Below are positions 32,936-41,775 of a DNA stretch of 64,000 bases, in pieces (the stretch's first letter is position 1; the number at the start of each line of letters is the position of its first letter). The translations under genes were made by a program, and so were the position numbers. The notes below the pieces were generated by a model that was not told where the DNA came from, made no database searches, and was given only the letters and a program-made list of their open reading frames with translations. This DNA comes from Actinobacteria bacterium OV450 (GTDB lineage Bacteria; Actinomycetota; Actinomycetes; Streptomycetales; Streptomycetaceae): assembly GCA_001298555.1 (NCBI GenBank), contig LJCW01000033.1:1-64000 (forward strand), given 5' to 3'.

Positions 32936-35900
32936 AGCAGGGCCGCCGCGAGCGTCATCCGGTTCAGGACCCGCTTCGCCGTCGCCTCCGCGTCACCGAC
33001 CTCGTTCAAGGTCCAGTTGTTCGTGATCGAGACGCCGGGCCGGGCGGACGGTCCACCGGCCGCGGGCTTCTTCCCGCCCGCCAGAATGTCGAGCAGCCCG
33101 GACTCCTCGGCGAGCTGCCGGGCGCGCTGCGGCCGGGTCAGCGGAATCACGACCTCGGCGCCGGCCTCACCGATGAGGGCCGCCGTCGGGGAGGTCACGA
33201 TCCCGCCGTCGGCGAACGGCAGCAGCGCCCTGACGCTGGACGGCAGACCGGACTTGATCTTCCGGACGATGTCGCTGCCGATGTTCCCCAGCGTCGCGAG
33301 GATCCGCCCCGGCAGCCGGGAGAACAGCGACACCACACTGGAGATCAGCCCGCTGACGGCGGACAGCGCCCGGTCCTTGGCCGACGTGAACGCGGACCCG
33401 ATCCGGCTCCCGAGCGCGGACAGCGCCGAGCCCGCCCGCCCGGGCAGCGCCGACAGGTACGACAGCACCCGCGACCCGAACGACGTGATGGCGTTCAGCG
33501 CCGCCGTTCCCGCCGCGATGGCCGCGTTCCCGATGGTCGACGCCAGCGACGACAGGGCCGCGCCGGCCCGGCCGGGCAGCGCCGCCAGGAACGCCAGCGC
33601 GGACTCGATGAACGACGAAGTCGCCTCCGTCGCCGCCGTGTAGGTGTTGGACAGCGACGTCAGGACCGCGGTGCTCATGTTGGACAGCGCCACCGACGTC
33701 CGCTCGGGCAGCGACGTGAAGAACGCGATCAGCTGGTCGATGAACGCCGTCGTCGCGTCGACAACGGTCGTGAAGGCTGACGTCGCCGCGTTGTAGATCG
33801 TCTCGCCCAGGCTCACCAGCGCGTCCGCGATCTGCCCGGGGAGCACGGTGAACAGGTAGATAATCCCCGCTAGGGCCGTGAGCAGGGCGATCGCGACGCC
33901 GGCGACGGCCGAGGTGAACGCCTCGTACAGGAGGCCGGGGAGCGCGGCGAGGGCCGCGAGGATCTGCCCGGGCAGCGCGACGAAGAACGCGACCACCGAG
34001 TTGAAGGCGCCGACCAGGAGCGAGCTCACCGTCGCGAACGCCTGCGTGAAGAACGCGCCGATGCTCGCCCCGAGGCCCGTGAAGAACGTCCCCAGCGTCG
34101 TCCCCAGGGCCGAGACCTGCTCCAGGATGAGGCCCGGCAGGCTGGCGAAGAAGTCACCGACGGACGAGGCGCCGGACGACAAGGACTCGAACGCTGAGAC
34201 CGCGAGGCCGGGGAGGGAGGTCAGGAAGGTGGCCACCGAGGTGAGGCCGCCGACCAGGCCGTTGATCGCGTCGACCAGGCCGGTCACGAGCGGCACTACC
34301 GCTTCGATGATCAGGAACCCGGCCAGGGCCGCCGCGACTTGGAGGATCGGCGCGACGATCTGGATCGCGAGGACGACCAGCGGGGCCAGTGCGGCGACGA
34401 GCTCGGCGATCGGCGGCAGGAGCGGCACCAGGGCCGCGACCAGCGCGTTGAACGCCGCGATGATGGGCGGCAGGACGGGCAGGAGCCCGGCGACGATCGC
34501 CGTCACCACCGGCGTCAGGGACGTCGCGACCGACGCGAGGGTGGTCGCCAGGGTGAGGAGCAGCGGGGCGAGCCCGGTGATCGCTGCCCCGAGGGCCTGG
34601 CCGAGGGCGTCCGCGAGCGGGATGATCGCCTGGATCAGGAAGAACAGCGGCGGCCCGAGTTGCTGGATGACGGGCAGCAGGGCGCCGACCAGGGCCGAGA
34701 TGACGGGGCCGACGGCGGCCGTCACGAGGTCGAGCGCGGGGGCCAGGAGATCCGCGACGAGACCGGCCAGCGCCCCCACCAGGGGCAGCAGAGGGGCCAG
34801 CGCGGCCAGCGCGGACCCGATGGCACCCCCCAGGGGCTCCAGGGACGGGCCGATGAGCGCCAGCCCTTCGGCGAGGGCCTGGCCGACCGTGGCCAACGCC
34901 GGGGCGATCTGGGCGAGTCCGGGCCCCAAGGCGTTGACCAGGTTGACCAGCGCCGGGCCGAGCGCCGTGAAGATCGGCGCCAGCGCGGGCGCGATAGCAC
35001 CGACCTGCGTGACCAGCGCGGAGAGGATCGGGCCGAGCTGCGCCGCGATCGTCGCGACGGTCGAGAAGATCCCGCTGATCGCCGACTGGCCGGACGTCGA
35101 GTTGACGAACTCGGCGAACGACGCGGTGATCGCCTGGATGTTGTTGAGCAGCCCCCCGCCGGAGACCTGCGCGGCCGAGAAGACGCCGGACAGGATCGAC
35201 CCGACGTTCTGAAGGATCCCGCCGAGCTGCCCGAAGACGGTCAGGGCCTGGTCGACCCACCGCACCGCGTCCCCGCCTGTGGCCGCCCGCTGGAGGAACT
35301 CCCCCAGCCGCTCACCGACGCTCGCGATGCTCGACGACAGCCGCGCGCCGAACGCGTCGGAGACGGCCGCGGCGACCTGGAGGAAGCCGGCGGTGAGCTT
35401 GTTCGTCGTCAGCGCCAGCCCGCCGACGGCCTGATCGGCCGCGCCGAGGATGCTGGTGACGTTCGCGACGCCCTGCGCGCCCTTGAGGTAGCCGGTGACC
35501 CCGAGCGCGGCCCGTCCCCAGCCGTCCGCGATGCTCGACAGGCCGCTCTTGAGCGGGCCGCCCAGCGCCTCCGCAACGGCGGTGATCTCGCCCTTGAGCT
35601 GGGAGAAGAAGGCGTCCTGGACGCTGTTCCTCAGCGACTCGAATTCGGGCTTGAGGGCCCGGACCTCGAGCGCAGCGGCGCGCGCCGCCGGAGACAGGGC
35701 CTCCAGCGACTTGGTGAACGCCTTGGCGTCGCCGGTCAGCGCCGCGCCGAAGGCCTCGCTGACCCCTTGCAGGGCGAGCTTCAGCCCGCCCAGCGCCGCC
35801 TGGAAGCCGAGGACCGCCGCGGGGCCGGCGGCGATGATGCCGACGGCCGGGGCCAGGGCCCCGACAAGCGCGGTGACCCCCGCGGCCGCACCGGCGGCCG

Positions 35901-37539
35901 CAATGCCGATCGCGCCGAACTGGAGCAGACCCCCCAGCGACGCAGCCGTCGCACCGGCGAGACTCCCCAACCGGGACAGAGACCGCCCGAACCTGTCGGT
36001 GTCGACGTTGGTCTCGACCTCGATGCTGGGCGCCCGGTGCGCCCGGACCCGCTCGTCGAACCCGTCGAAGCCCGGGACGACCTGGACCTCGAACTCCTCG
36101 CCGGCGAGGAGCGCACGGATCCGCTCGACGAACCCGGTGAGGTCCGGCGACACCGGGACATTGATCGACTCCAGGGAGCCGAGCCCGCGCAGCAGCCCAG
36201 CGTCGAACCGGTCCAGGTCCGGGACAACCGTGATGCGGACCTCGTCCCCGGCAACCTGCCGCGCGAGCTCGCCTCGAAACCCGGAGAGATCCGGCTCGAC
36301 CTGGACCTGGACCGCGTCCAGCCGCGCGAGGTCGGCCGCCAGCGCTGTCCGGAACGCGGAGACGTCCGGCTCGACCCGGACCGCGACGTCGTCCAGGCCG
36401 CCAAGGCCGGCGGCGAGGGCCGTCCGGAACGTGGAGGCGTCTGGGACGACCGGGACCGAGACCGCGTCCAGGCGCGCGAGATCCGCCGCCAGCGCGGTAC
36501 GGAAGGCCGATGCGTCCGGCCCGACGCGAACCGCGACGTCGTCCAGACGCCCAAGGTCCGCGGCGAGGGCTGCCCGGAACGCCGACGCATCCGGGACCAC
36601 CGGCACCGAGACCGCGTCCAGCCGCGCGAGGTCCGCCGCCAGCGCGCTGCGGAAGGCCGACGCGTCGGGCTCGACCGGGACCGAGACCGCGGCCAGCCGA
36701 GCAAGGTCAGCGGCCAACGCCGTCCGGAAGGCCGATGCGTCCGGCTCGACACGAACCGCGACGTCGTCCAGGCCGCCAAGGCCTCCGGCGAGCGCCGTCC
36801 GGAACGTGGACGCGTCCGGGATGACCGGGACCGAGACCGCGTCCAGGCGCGCGAGATCCGCCGCCAGTTCGGCCCGGAAGGCGGAGACATCCGGCTCGAC
36901 TCCGACGGCGACCGCGTCAAGCCGCCGCAGGTCGCCAGCGAGCGCCGTCCGGAACGCAGAGGCGTCCGGAACGACCGAAACCGCGACGTCGTCCAGACGC
37001 CGCAGGTCGGCGGCCAGCGCCGCCCGGAACGCCGACGCGTCCGGGACCACCGGGACAGCGACTGCATCCAGGCGTGCGAGATCCGCCGCCAGCTCGGCCC
37101 GGAACCTGGCGACGTCCGGCGCTACGCCGACAGACGCCTCGTCCAGGCGCCGCAGGTCGGCGGCCAGCTCAGCGCGAAACCGGTCGGCGTCGGGGGTGAC
37201 CCGGACGACGGCTTCGTCTAGGCGCCGCAGGTCGGCGGCGAGCTCGGCCCGGAACCCGCCGACGTCGGGCGCAACCGGGACTTCGACCTCGTCCAGGCGC
37301 TGGAGTTCCCGAGCCAGCTCGGCCCGGAACGCCGAGACCTCGGGGGTGACCGGCACCCGGCCGTCGACCGCGTTGAGGGCGCTCTGGAGTCCGCGCTGGA
37401 GCCGCTGCCCGATGGTGCGGACGCTGCGGTCCATCGCCCGCTGGATGCGGGCACCGAGCGACCGCGCATCCGCATCGACGTGGGCATCGTCGATCTCGAC
37501 GGTGATCCGGGCCGAGCCGTAGTCGATCTCGTCGGCCAT
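32932..37539 (-). CDS. tape measure protein with N-terminal 25-residue repeat array
   Basis: A 1535-residue protein that sets tail length and occupies the tail lumen. Residues about 62-506 form about 18 tandem 25-residue repeats of the type VAVPVVPDASAFRAALAADL followed by ARLD; the middle is a hydrophobic, Ala/Leu/Val-rich helical region typical of tape measures (many LxxLAPxLxxL patterns); the end contains TAALIGEAGAEVVIPLTRP, a frequent tape-measure C-terminal motif. By the usual 0.15 nm per residue the tail would be about 230 nm long (inference). ATG at 37539 follows late leader C. It comes after the frameshifted chaperone genes. Confidence 0.95.
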   Translation of the reverse strand: MADEIDYGSARITVEIDDAHVDADARSLGARIQRAMDRSVRTIGQRLQRGLQSALNAVDGRVPVTPEVSAFRAELARELQRLDEVEVPVAPDVGGFRAELAADLRRLDEAVVRVTPDADRFRAELAADLRRLDEASVGVAPDVARFRAELAADLARLDAVAVPVVPDASAFRAALAADLRRLDDVAVSVVPDASAFRTALAGDLRRLDAVAVGVEPDVSAFRAELAADLARLDAVSVPVIPDASTFRTALAGGLGGLDDVAVRVEPDASAFRTALAADLARLAAVSVPVEPDASAFRSALAADLARLDAVSVPVVPDASAFRAALAADLGRLDDVAVRVGPDASAFRTALAADLARLDAVSVPVVPDASTFRTALAAGLGGLDDVAVRVEPDVSAFRTALAADLARLDAVQVQVEPDLSGFRGELARQVAGDEVRITVVPDLDRFDAGLLRGLGSLESINVPVSPDLTGFVERIRALLAGEEFEVQVVPGFDGFDERVRAHRAPSIEVETNVDTDRFGRSLSRLGSLAGATAASLGGLLQFGAIGIAAAGAAAGVTALVGALAPAVGIIAAGPAAVLGFQAALGGLKLALQGVSEAFGAALTGDAKAFTKSLEALSPAARAAALEVRALKPEFESLRNSVQDAFFSQLKGEITAVAEALGGPLKSGLSSIADGWGRAALGVTGYLKGAQGVANVTSILGAADQAVGGLALTTNKLTAGFLQVAAAVSDAFGARLSSSIASVGERLGEFLQRAATGGDAVRWVDQALTVFGQLGGILQNVGSILSGVFSAAQVSGGGLLNNIQAITASFAEFVNSTSGQSAISGIFSTVATIAAQLGPILSALVTQVGAIAPALAPIFTALGPALVNLVNALGPGLAQIAPALATVGQALAEGLALIGPSLEPLGGAIGSALAALAPLLPLVGALAGLVADLLAPALDLVTAAVGPVISALVGALLPVIQQLGPPLFFLIQAIIPLADALGQALGAAITGLAPLLLTLATTLASVATSLTPVVTAIVAGLLPVLPPIIAAFNALVAALVPLLPPIAELVAALAPLVVLAIQIVAPILQVAAALAGFLIIEAVVPLVTGLVDAINGLVGGLTSVATFLTSLPGLAVSAFESLSSGASSVGDFFASLPGLILEQVSALGTTLGTFFTGLGASIGAFFTQAFATVSSLLVGAFNSVVAFFVALPGQILAALAALPGLLYEAFTSAVAGVAIALLTALAGIIYLFTVLPGQIADALVSLGETIYNAATSAFTTVVDATTAFIDQLIAFFTSLPERTSVALSNMSTAVLTSLSNTYTAATEATSSFIESALAFLAALPGRAGAALSSLASTIGNAAIAAGTAALNAITSFGSRVLSYLSALPGRAGSALSALGSRIGSAFTSAKDRALSAVSGLISSVVSLFSRLPGRILATLGNIGSDIVRKIKSGLPSSVRALLPFADGGIVTSPTAALIGEAGAEVVIPLTRPQRARQLAEESGLLDILAGGKKPAAGGPSARPGVSITNNWTLNEVGDAEATAKRVLNRMTLAAALL
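36021..37356 (-). repeat. 75-bp tandem repeat array in tape measure gene
   Basis: About 18 tandem units of 75 bp encode 25-residue repeats. Several units are close to identical at DNA level (for example GTCCAGCCGCGCGAGGTCCGC recurs in part); the outer units are more diverged, so the array probably grew by internal duplication. Such arrays can change copy number by recombination and so change tail length. Confidence 0.85.
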
Positions 37540-37608
37540 CGGGCAACCTCACGCGTACGTGGTGGTTGCCCGGCCCAGAACCAGCGGCGGTAGTGCGCTA
37601 TCAGACTA
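37540..37608 (-). promoter_or_regulatory. late leader element C (tape measure gene)
   Basis: Minus strand: TAGTCT hexamer (37603-37608, sharing TAG with the upstream stop codon), conserved motif CTGGTTCTGGGCCGGGC (37568-37584), then a perfect 8-bp stem GGGCAACC/GGTTGCCC (37564-37571 with 37541-37548) closing 1 nt before ATG. The GTGAGG ribosome binding site is in the loop and 3' arm. Confidence 0.75.
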
Positions 37609-37940
37609 TCCGGCCCGGCCTCCCGACAGACGGGCGTCCTGCGCCGCGAGCTGCGCTGTCAACGCCATCGCCTGCGCCCGCGACATCCCCACCCCCGGCG
37701 CTGGCCGCCCACGTTCCGGACGACGGCCCCTCGGAGGCGCGTACAGCCGGGACCGGTTCCGAGCCCGCTCGGCGTCGTCCTCGGCCGCCCGGTCCATGGA
37801 GACCTCAGCAGCGTTCAGGAGCCGGCAGACGGGCCAACGGCGGGGGTCGATGCCCTTGAGGGCGAGCGACCCGTCCCACGACTCCCACGACTCGGCGACG
37901 GAGGCGCAGAGTCGCTGGACGACCCAGTAGGGCGGCGCCC
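37606..37940 (-). CDS. tail assembly chaperone gpT-like frame, reached by -1 frameshift
   Basis: This frame has no good start. It opens near the end of the gpG-like gene as APPYWVVQRLCASVAESWESW, then GIDPRRWPVCRLLNAAEVSM and a charged helical tail. The PPY...E.W...DPRRW...LL pattern is characteristic of the gpT part of tail assembly chaperones. It is therefore expected as the C-terminal part of a gpG-T fusion produced by -1 frameshifting before about 37935. The site around codons GTG TAT GGG (about 37938-37946) is not a classical X XXY YYZ heptamer. Stop at 37606-37608. Confidence 0.75.
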
Positions 37941-38363
37941 ATACACCTCCATCACGAACTCCATGAGCTGGACCAGGACGCGGTCGGGCAGCCGCATCCC
38001 GGCGTTCACGACCTCCGCGCCGACCTGTCCCTCTGCGGCCGACTGGGCGTCAGCCTCGGTGCGGTAGGTGCCGGTCACGGTGTCGCCCACGCGCACTTCC
38101 CAGCGGGTGAAGACGGACGCCGACTCGGGGAGCATGAAGTCGGTGAGGAACGAGCGCAGGCTTCCGGTGATCGCGCGGAGGCGTTCTACGCTGATCGAGG
38201 CCAGGTCGCTCGGGTCGATGTTCGCGCCCTTGTAGGCCGCTTGCAGCTGCTCGTACGCGTCCAAGAATTGGTCGCTGTCCACCTCCGGGTAGAACAGCAG
38301 CTCAGTGCCGCCGACGTCGGCGACATGGTTCTCCGTGTTGAGCGCAAAGGACTTACGCGCCAT
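37815..38363 (-). CDS. tail assembly chaperone gpG-like protein
   Basis: A 182-residue protein encoded just before the tape measure, as expected. It begins MARKSFALNTENHVADVGG and has the helical core SDQFLDAYEQLQAAYKGAN and LRSFLTDFMLPES, typical of gpG-like chaperones of siphoviruses. The last 35 residues (Ser/Pro/Arg-rich) look like out-of-frame tail after the point where the ribosome can shift to the gpT frame at about 37940. ATG at 38363 follows late leader D. The chaperones bind the tape measure during tail assembly. Confidence 0.85.
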   Translation of the reverse strand: MARKSFALNTENHVADVGGTELLFYPEVDSDQFLDAYEQLQAAYKGANIDPSDLASISVERLRAITGSLRSFLTDFMLPESASVFTRWEVRVGDTVTGTYRTEADAQSAAEGQVGAEVVNAGMRLPDRVLVQLMEFVMEVYGRRPTGSSSDSAPPSPSRGSRGTGRSPSRASTPAVGPSAGS

Positions 38364-38426
38364 GTGGACTACTCCGGTGTCCGTACCAACGCCCGGCCCA
38401 GAACCAGCAGCGTGTGCGCAAGGGTA
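38364..38426 (-). promoter_or_regulatory. late leader element D (tail chaperone gene)
   Basis: Minus strand: TACCCT hexamer (38421-38426), conserved motif CTGGTTCTGGGCCGGGC (38391-38407), then the weakest hairpin of the set: GGAC/GTCC (38379-38382 with 38366-38369) with a 9-nt loop holding GGAG. The gap from motif to ATG is 27 nt. Confidence 0.6.
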
Positions 38427-38444
38427 GCCGTCGCGAGCGGTGCC

Positions 38445-38825
38445 CTACCGGCCGAGGCGCAGCGCCCGCTCGAGGAAGTTGTTCGCGCGGGTGCCGGGGT
38501 GCCGGACGAGCCGGGTGTAGACGACGTCACCGCCGACCTCGAACCGCAGGACGCCGTTGCGGCGGCGCGGCCGGATGAGGTGAGGGCGGGTGCCGCCCAG
38601 GACATAGACGCTCGCCGGGTGCGTTGAGGTGATGACGCCGGCCAGCCCTCGCGGGACCTGTTCGATCCGCGTGACGATGCCGCGGCCCATCGAACCGGGG
38701 GCCTCACTGCGGGCGATGGCGGCAACCTTCTCGGTTCGTGCCCGCAGGCGCCGCTCCACGATGCCGCCGCGCAGGCGCAGCGCCCGCGCCAGCCGGCCCG
38801 GCTCCAGCCGCACTTCCACGCTCAT
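38445..38825 (-). CDS. HK97 gp10-like tail completion protein
   Basis: A 126-residue basic protein: MSVEVRLEPGRLARALRLRG, then a helical Arg-rich stretch (RTEKVAAIARSEAPGSMG), and the family-like VYVLGGTRPHLIRPRRRNG followed by TRANNFLERALRLG at the C terminus. The GTRPHxI...G...R-HPG-T pattern is typical of HK97 gp10-type proteins that act at the head-tail or tail terminator interface. It lies 6 nt from the end of the previous gene, in the usual connector cluster order. Confidence 0.85.
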   Translation of the reverse strand: MSVEVRLEPGRLARALRLRGGIVERRLRARTEKVAAIARSEAPGSMGRGIVTRIEQVPRGLAGVITSTHPASVYVLGGTRPHLIRPRRRNGVLRFEVGGDVVYTRLVRHPGTRANNFLERALRLGR

Positions 38826-38831
38826 GGCGCA

Positions 38832-39416
38832 TCAACCTTCCGGGCACGCGTAGCAGCCGTACAGGCCCACGGTGACACGCTGCTCCAGGCCCACGCAGCC
38901 GCCGTCAGGGCCTACCGTCTTCGAGGCTCCGATGACGTAGCGGCGGCTCCCGGGCTTCGTCGTCGTCTGCGGGAGGCAGCACAGCAGCGCGTTGTAGACC
39001 GAGGCGAGATCCACGTGCAGCACCTTCGCCGCAGCGGCCAGGTCCTCGCATGAAGGCGGACACCCGTCGTCGGTCGGCCCGGGCACGCACCGCAGCAGGG
39101 TGATGACCAGCTCGACCGCCATGTACGTCGGCTGGGTGCAGCCGCGCAGGCCTCGGATCTCGCGGTCCTCGCTCGGGAAGCTGGTCGAGGGGAAGACGCG
39201 GGCGACGCTCACCGTCAGCTGGCCGCCGACCTGCGCCGGCGGCCCGCACGGGTCCTCGCACGAGTCCCACGACACCGTGCCCGGCACCAGGCAGGACCGG
39301 CAGGTGGGACAGCCAGGCTGTCCCGGCACATCTGTGGCGGCCTGGTCCAGCGCCACACAGATGCAGGCCAGGACGTCCTCGGCCAGGTCGTTGACGGCGA
39401 GAAGCTGTACGGCCAT
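38832..39416 (-). CDS. head-tail connector / tail terminator protein, Cys-rich
   Basis: A 194-residue protein lying between the head-tail adaptor and the gp10-like gene, which is the place of the tail terminator or stopper. It contains 17 Cys, including GCPTCRSCLVPG, DSCEDPCGPP, LLRCVPG...CPPSCED and LLCCLPQ. A hydrophobic helical segment near residue 15 and a beta-rich middle fit connector folds. The Cys content is unusual for a connector protein. Its specific role, terminator or stopper, cannot be settled from sequence. Confidence 0.65.
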   Translation of the reverse strand: MAVQLLAVNDLAEDVLACICVALDQAATDVPGQPGCPTCRSCLVPGTVSWDSCEDPCGPPAQVGGQLTVSVARVFPSTSFPSEDREIRGLRGCTQPTYMAVELVITLLRCVPGPTDDGCPPSCEDLAAAAKVLHVDLASVYNALLCCLPQTTTKPGSRRYVIGASKTVGPDGGCVGLEQRVTVGLYGCYACPEG

Positions 39417-39437
39417 GCAGGGCTCCTTGGGGCGCGG

Positions 39438-40250
39438 TCAGGGGATGCGCTGGACGCGAGGGCGCTTGAAGTCCGGAGAGTAGGCGCGTGACGCCGACTG
39501 CATCCGGTACGGGTTGACGGTGCTCAACCACAGGTCGACCAGTTGGAGGCCGGTGCGGCCTTCCTCGTAGATGGCTGTGGGGTCACCCATCTCGAGCTGG
39601 AGGCCCTGCCGCGTCACCCTGGACACGTTCCGGCCGGCGGCCGCGCACCCGCACGACCCGCCGCCGCAGCCCTTCAGCAGGTGGCACACGAGCTCCGACA
39701 CGGCCGCGATGGCGGACTCGTCGAGCCGGAGCCCGGTCCGGTACGTGACCGTCAGGGTGTCCTCCTCGCCGGACGCTGCGGCGAGATCCTGGCACGTCGG
39801 CCAACAGGCGCCGTCCGTACGGACGAGCGTCCCGGAGTTGTCGACCCGGTACGCGTCCACCGCCAGGACGTCCGGCCCCTCCTGGACGCTCACGATGTCG
39901 TACACGGGACCCGGCAGGTAGATCTCGCACAGCTCCCCGCACGAGCAGTCGCCGGAGCAGCCGCAGACCGCCGCGTTGCGCCAGAGGCCGTCCGTGCCCA
40001 GGTACGGAATCCAGGGGCTGCCGTTGCTCCAGTCCGCCCAGGAACGGGGCAGCACTTCCAGGCAGGCCCGGCGGCACGGCCGGACGGCCACCGGGCAAGA
40101 CGGCCCCCAACGGCGCCCCGACAGGCGCCACAGGATCTGAGACGCAACCGCGGTCATGCGGGTGACGAGAGCCGGATCGGTCTCGGCCACGTCGCAGCAC
40201 AGCTCTACCGGCCAGGGCGAGCACACATCCTGCTGGAGCGGTGTCGTCAC
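39438..40250 (-). CDS. head-to-tail adaptor protein, Cys-rich
   Basis: A protein of about 270 residues positioned first after the major tail protein in the connector group. It reads VTTPLQQDVCSPWPVELCCD, helical TDPALVTRMTAVASQILWRL and then WADWSNGSPWIPYLGTDGLW, characteristic of actinophage head-tail adaptors. It contains about 17 Cys including CGCSGDCSCGELC and GCGGGSCGCAAAG. The second GTG (40250), which has GAGAGG about 9 nt upstream, is preferred over the GTG at 40262. A DNA-entry portal-binding role is expected. Confidence 0.7.
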   Translation of the reverse strand: MTTPLQQDVCSPWPVELCCDVAETDPALVTRMTAVASQILWRLSGRRWGPSCPVAVRPCRRACLEVLPRSWADWSNGSPWIPYLGTDGLWRNAAVCGCSGDCSCGELCEIYLPGPVYDIVSVQEGPDVLAVDAYRVDNSGTLVRTDGACWPTCQDLAAASGEEDTLTVTYRTGLRLDESAIAAVSELVCHLLKGCGGGSCGCAAAGRNVSRVTRQGLQLEMGDPTAIYEEGRTGLQLVDLWLSTVNPYRMQSASRAYSPDFKRPRVQRIP

Positions 40251-40341
40251 CGAAGCCCCCACCTCTCGTACGTACGGACACCGGCAGCAGCTGCGGGGCG
40301 GTGTGACCGCCTCGCGGCTGCGTGCCGGCGTCCGGCGGGGA

Positions 40342-41046
40342 TCACGGGGCGCAGACGCCGATGAGCGGAACCGGCTGGTAGTCGCAGGTGACGACCGGCG
40401 GCGCGATCGTCGTGATGAACGACCTCCTGTGACAGTTCTCGCCGAGCGGGGTCAGCATCGGCCCCGGAGTCTGGGCGACGTCGGCGGCCTGCACGTTGTA
40501 CGGGCCGATGCCCCAGCGCGAGTTCGCCCGGGTCGAACCGGACAGGACCAGGTTCACCGCCTCAGACCCGATCTCCAGGTCTCCGAGCTGGCCGTTCGTG
40601 ACCCACGGCAGCAGGAAGTAGATCCAGGCTCCGTCTGTCGTAGGGGTGTTCGGGCAGACCTCCTCGCCGAGTACCTGCGCCCACAGCTCGATCGCGAACC
40701 CCGAGTCGCACTGGATCGAGCAGTCGTCGTAACCGATCAGCGCACCGTCGAAGCCCGCGTAAGGGCTCTGCCCGGTCGTGAGCTCGATGAACTCGGGGCT
40801 GACCCCGTAGAAGGTCAGCTCGACGTCGTATCCGCGGAAGGAGGGGCAGCCCCGCTTGAAGCCGCAGACCTTTCCGTTCGCGGCCTTGTACTCGACGTCC
40901 GTGCCGTCCTCGGTGTTCACGTTCATGGCGAGCGTGGCGAAGCAGTCCAGCACGTAGCTGTTATCGGCGCCACAGACGACTCGGCCGCAGGAGTCGACGC
41001 GGGTGACACGGATGGTCTCCGCGTTGGCGATCAGGGGACAGGACAC
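40342..41046 (-). CDS. major tail protein
   Basis: A 234-residue beta-rich protein next to the connectors with the sizes and position of a major tail tube protein. Segments: SCPLIANAETIRVTRVDSCG, YVLDCFATLAMNVNTEDG, SFRGYDVELTFYGVSPEFIE and WGIGPYNVQAADVAQTPGP. GTG at 41046 has GGAGG upstream and a leader element exactly like those of the capsid and tape-measure genes. The protein carries about ten Cys, unusual for a tube protein and shared with its neighbours. Complete. Confidence 0.8.
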   Translation of the reverse strand: MSCPLIANAETIRVTRVDSCGRVVCGADNSYVLDCFATLAMNVNTEDGTDVEYKAANGKVCGFKRGCPSFRGYDVELTFYGVSPEFIELTTGQSPYAGFDGALIGYDDCSIQCDSGFAIELWAQVLGEEVCPNTPTTDGAWIYFLLPWVTNGQLGDLEIGSEAVNLVLSGSTRANSRWGIGPYNVQAADVAQTPGPMLTPLGENCHRRSFITTIAPPVVTCDYQPVPLIGVCAP

Positions 41047-41180
41047 GAGGGGCCTCCAACAAAGGGAGTTGGTGGCCCGGCCCACAACCAGCGGCGAAAG
41101 CAGTCGGCCGACCCCGGCGCCCGCCGGCGGTCTGCCCAGTGCGCTCGGCCCACAGCCAGCAGCGCACTATCAGGAGTCTA
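41047..41180 (-). promoter_or_regulatory. late leader element E (major tail protein), with an upstream degenerate copy
   Basis: Minus strand: TAGACT hexamer (41175-41180) with a degenerate motif CTGGCTGTGGGCCGAGC (41143-41159), then a second copy CTGGTTGTGGGCCGGGC (41075-41091) 28 nt before the GTG. The second copy opens a hairpin with two 5-bp stems separated by one mismatch (41074-41078 with 41050-41054; 41068-41072 with 41056-41060), holding GGAGG. Confidence 0.7.
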
Positions 41181-41224
41181 GCCTCCGGGCCCTCCCAGCG
41201 GCCCGTACGTGCCGTCAGGGGCCG

Positions 41225-41764
41225 TTACACCCCTTGCCCGGCCTCGACGGCGATCAGGTGGACCGTCGCCCCGACGAGCGGTTGGGGCACCTGCAGAACG
41301 CTGATGCCCAAAATCACTACGCCTGGGCTCTGCCGGACGTTGACGGTGCACGAGGACGCGGACAGCGCGGTGACCCGGGCCTCCGTCGCGTTCGTGTTGG
41401 AGGTCTCCAGGCCGACGCTCACCACGGGCGCGACCGAGAAGGCAGGCGAGAAGGCGAACACCACGTCACCGGAGGCGTTGGACACGCCCTTGGCGGCGTA
41501 CACGCGGCGGGCTGCGGTCGGAGCGACGACCCACCGGGTGCCGTCGGACTGCACCCTCCGCGCCCGACCGGCCGGGATCACCAGAGAAGCGGTCGGGGTG
41601 CCGTCGACCGAGAACGGGGTGGCGCCGACCGAGGACCACGTGACCGCCGCGGTGCCCGTGTTCGTGAGGTCGTGCGTACGGCCCAGGACCGTCGTCGGGT
41701 CCGGCAGGGACTCCGCTGCGGTAGCGGCTTCGACGATCAAGGCGTCGGTATCGTGAAGGCTCAT
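41225..41764 (-). CDS. fibre protein with lectin-like C-terminal domain
   Basis: A 179-residue protein. The N-terminal helix is MSLHDTDALIVEAATAAESL, followed by a beta-sandwich pattern: TGTAAVTWSSVGATPFSVDG, ASLVIPAGRARRVQSDG, GDVVFAFSPAFSVAPVVSVG and SCTVNVRQSPGVVILG. The last segment resembles H-type-lectin or fibre-tip domains and matches part of the 29874-30344 protein. It is between the beta-helix gene and the major tail gene, an unusual place for a fibre. A head-associated fibre is a reasonable inference. Confidence 0.6.
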   Translation of the reverse strand: MSLHDTDALIVEAATAAESLPDPTTVLGRTHDLTNTGTAAVTWSSVGATPFSVDGTPTASLVIPAGRARRVQSDGTRWVVAPTAARRVYAAKGVSNASGDVVFAFSPAFSVAPVVSVGLETSNTNATEARVTALSASSCTVNVRQSPGVVILGISVLQVPQPLVGATVHLIAVEAGQGV

Positions 41765-41775
41765 CAGGTCCCCGC

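Noticed and set aside
33878..37522. Several very long plus-strand frames opposite the tape measure gene
   Set aside because: They are antisense translations of the repeat array and hydrophobic region; Arg/Asp or Ser/Arg low complexity, no starts with ribosome binding sites.
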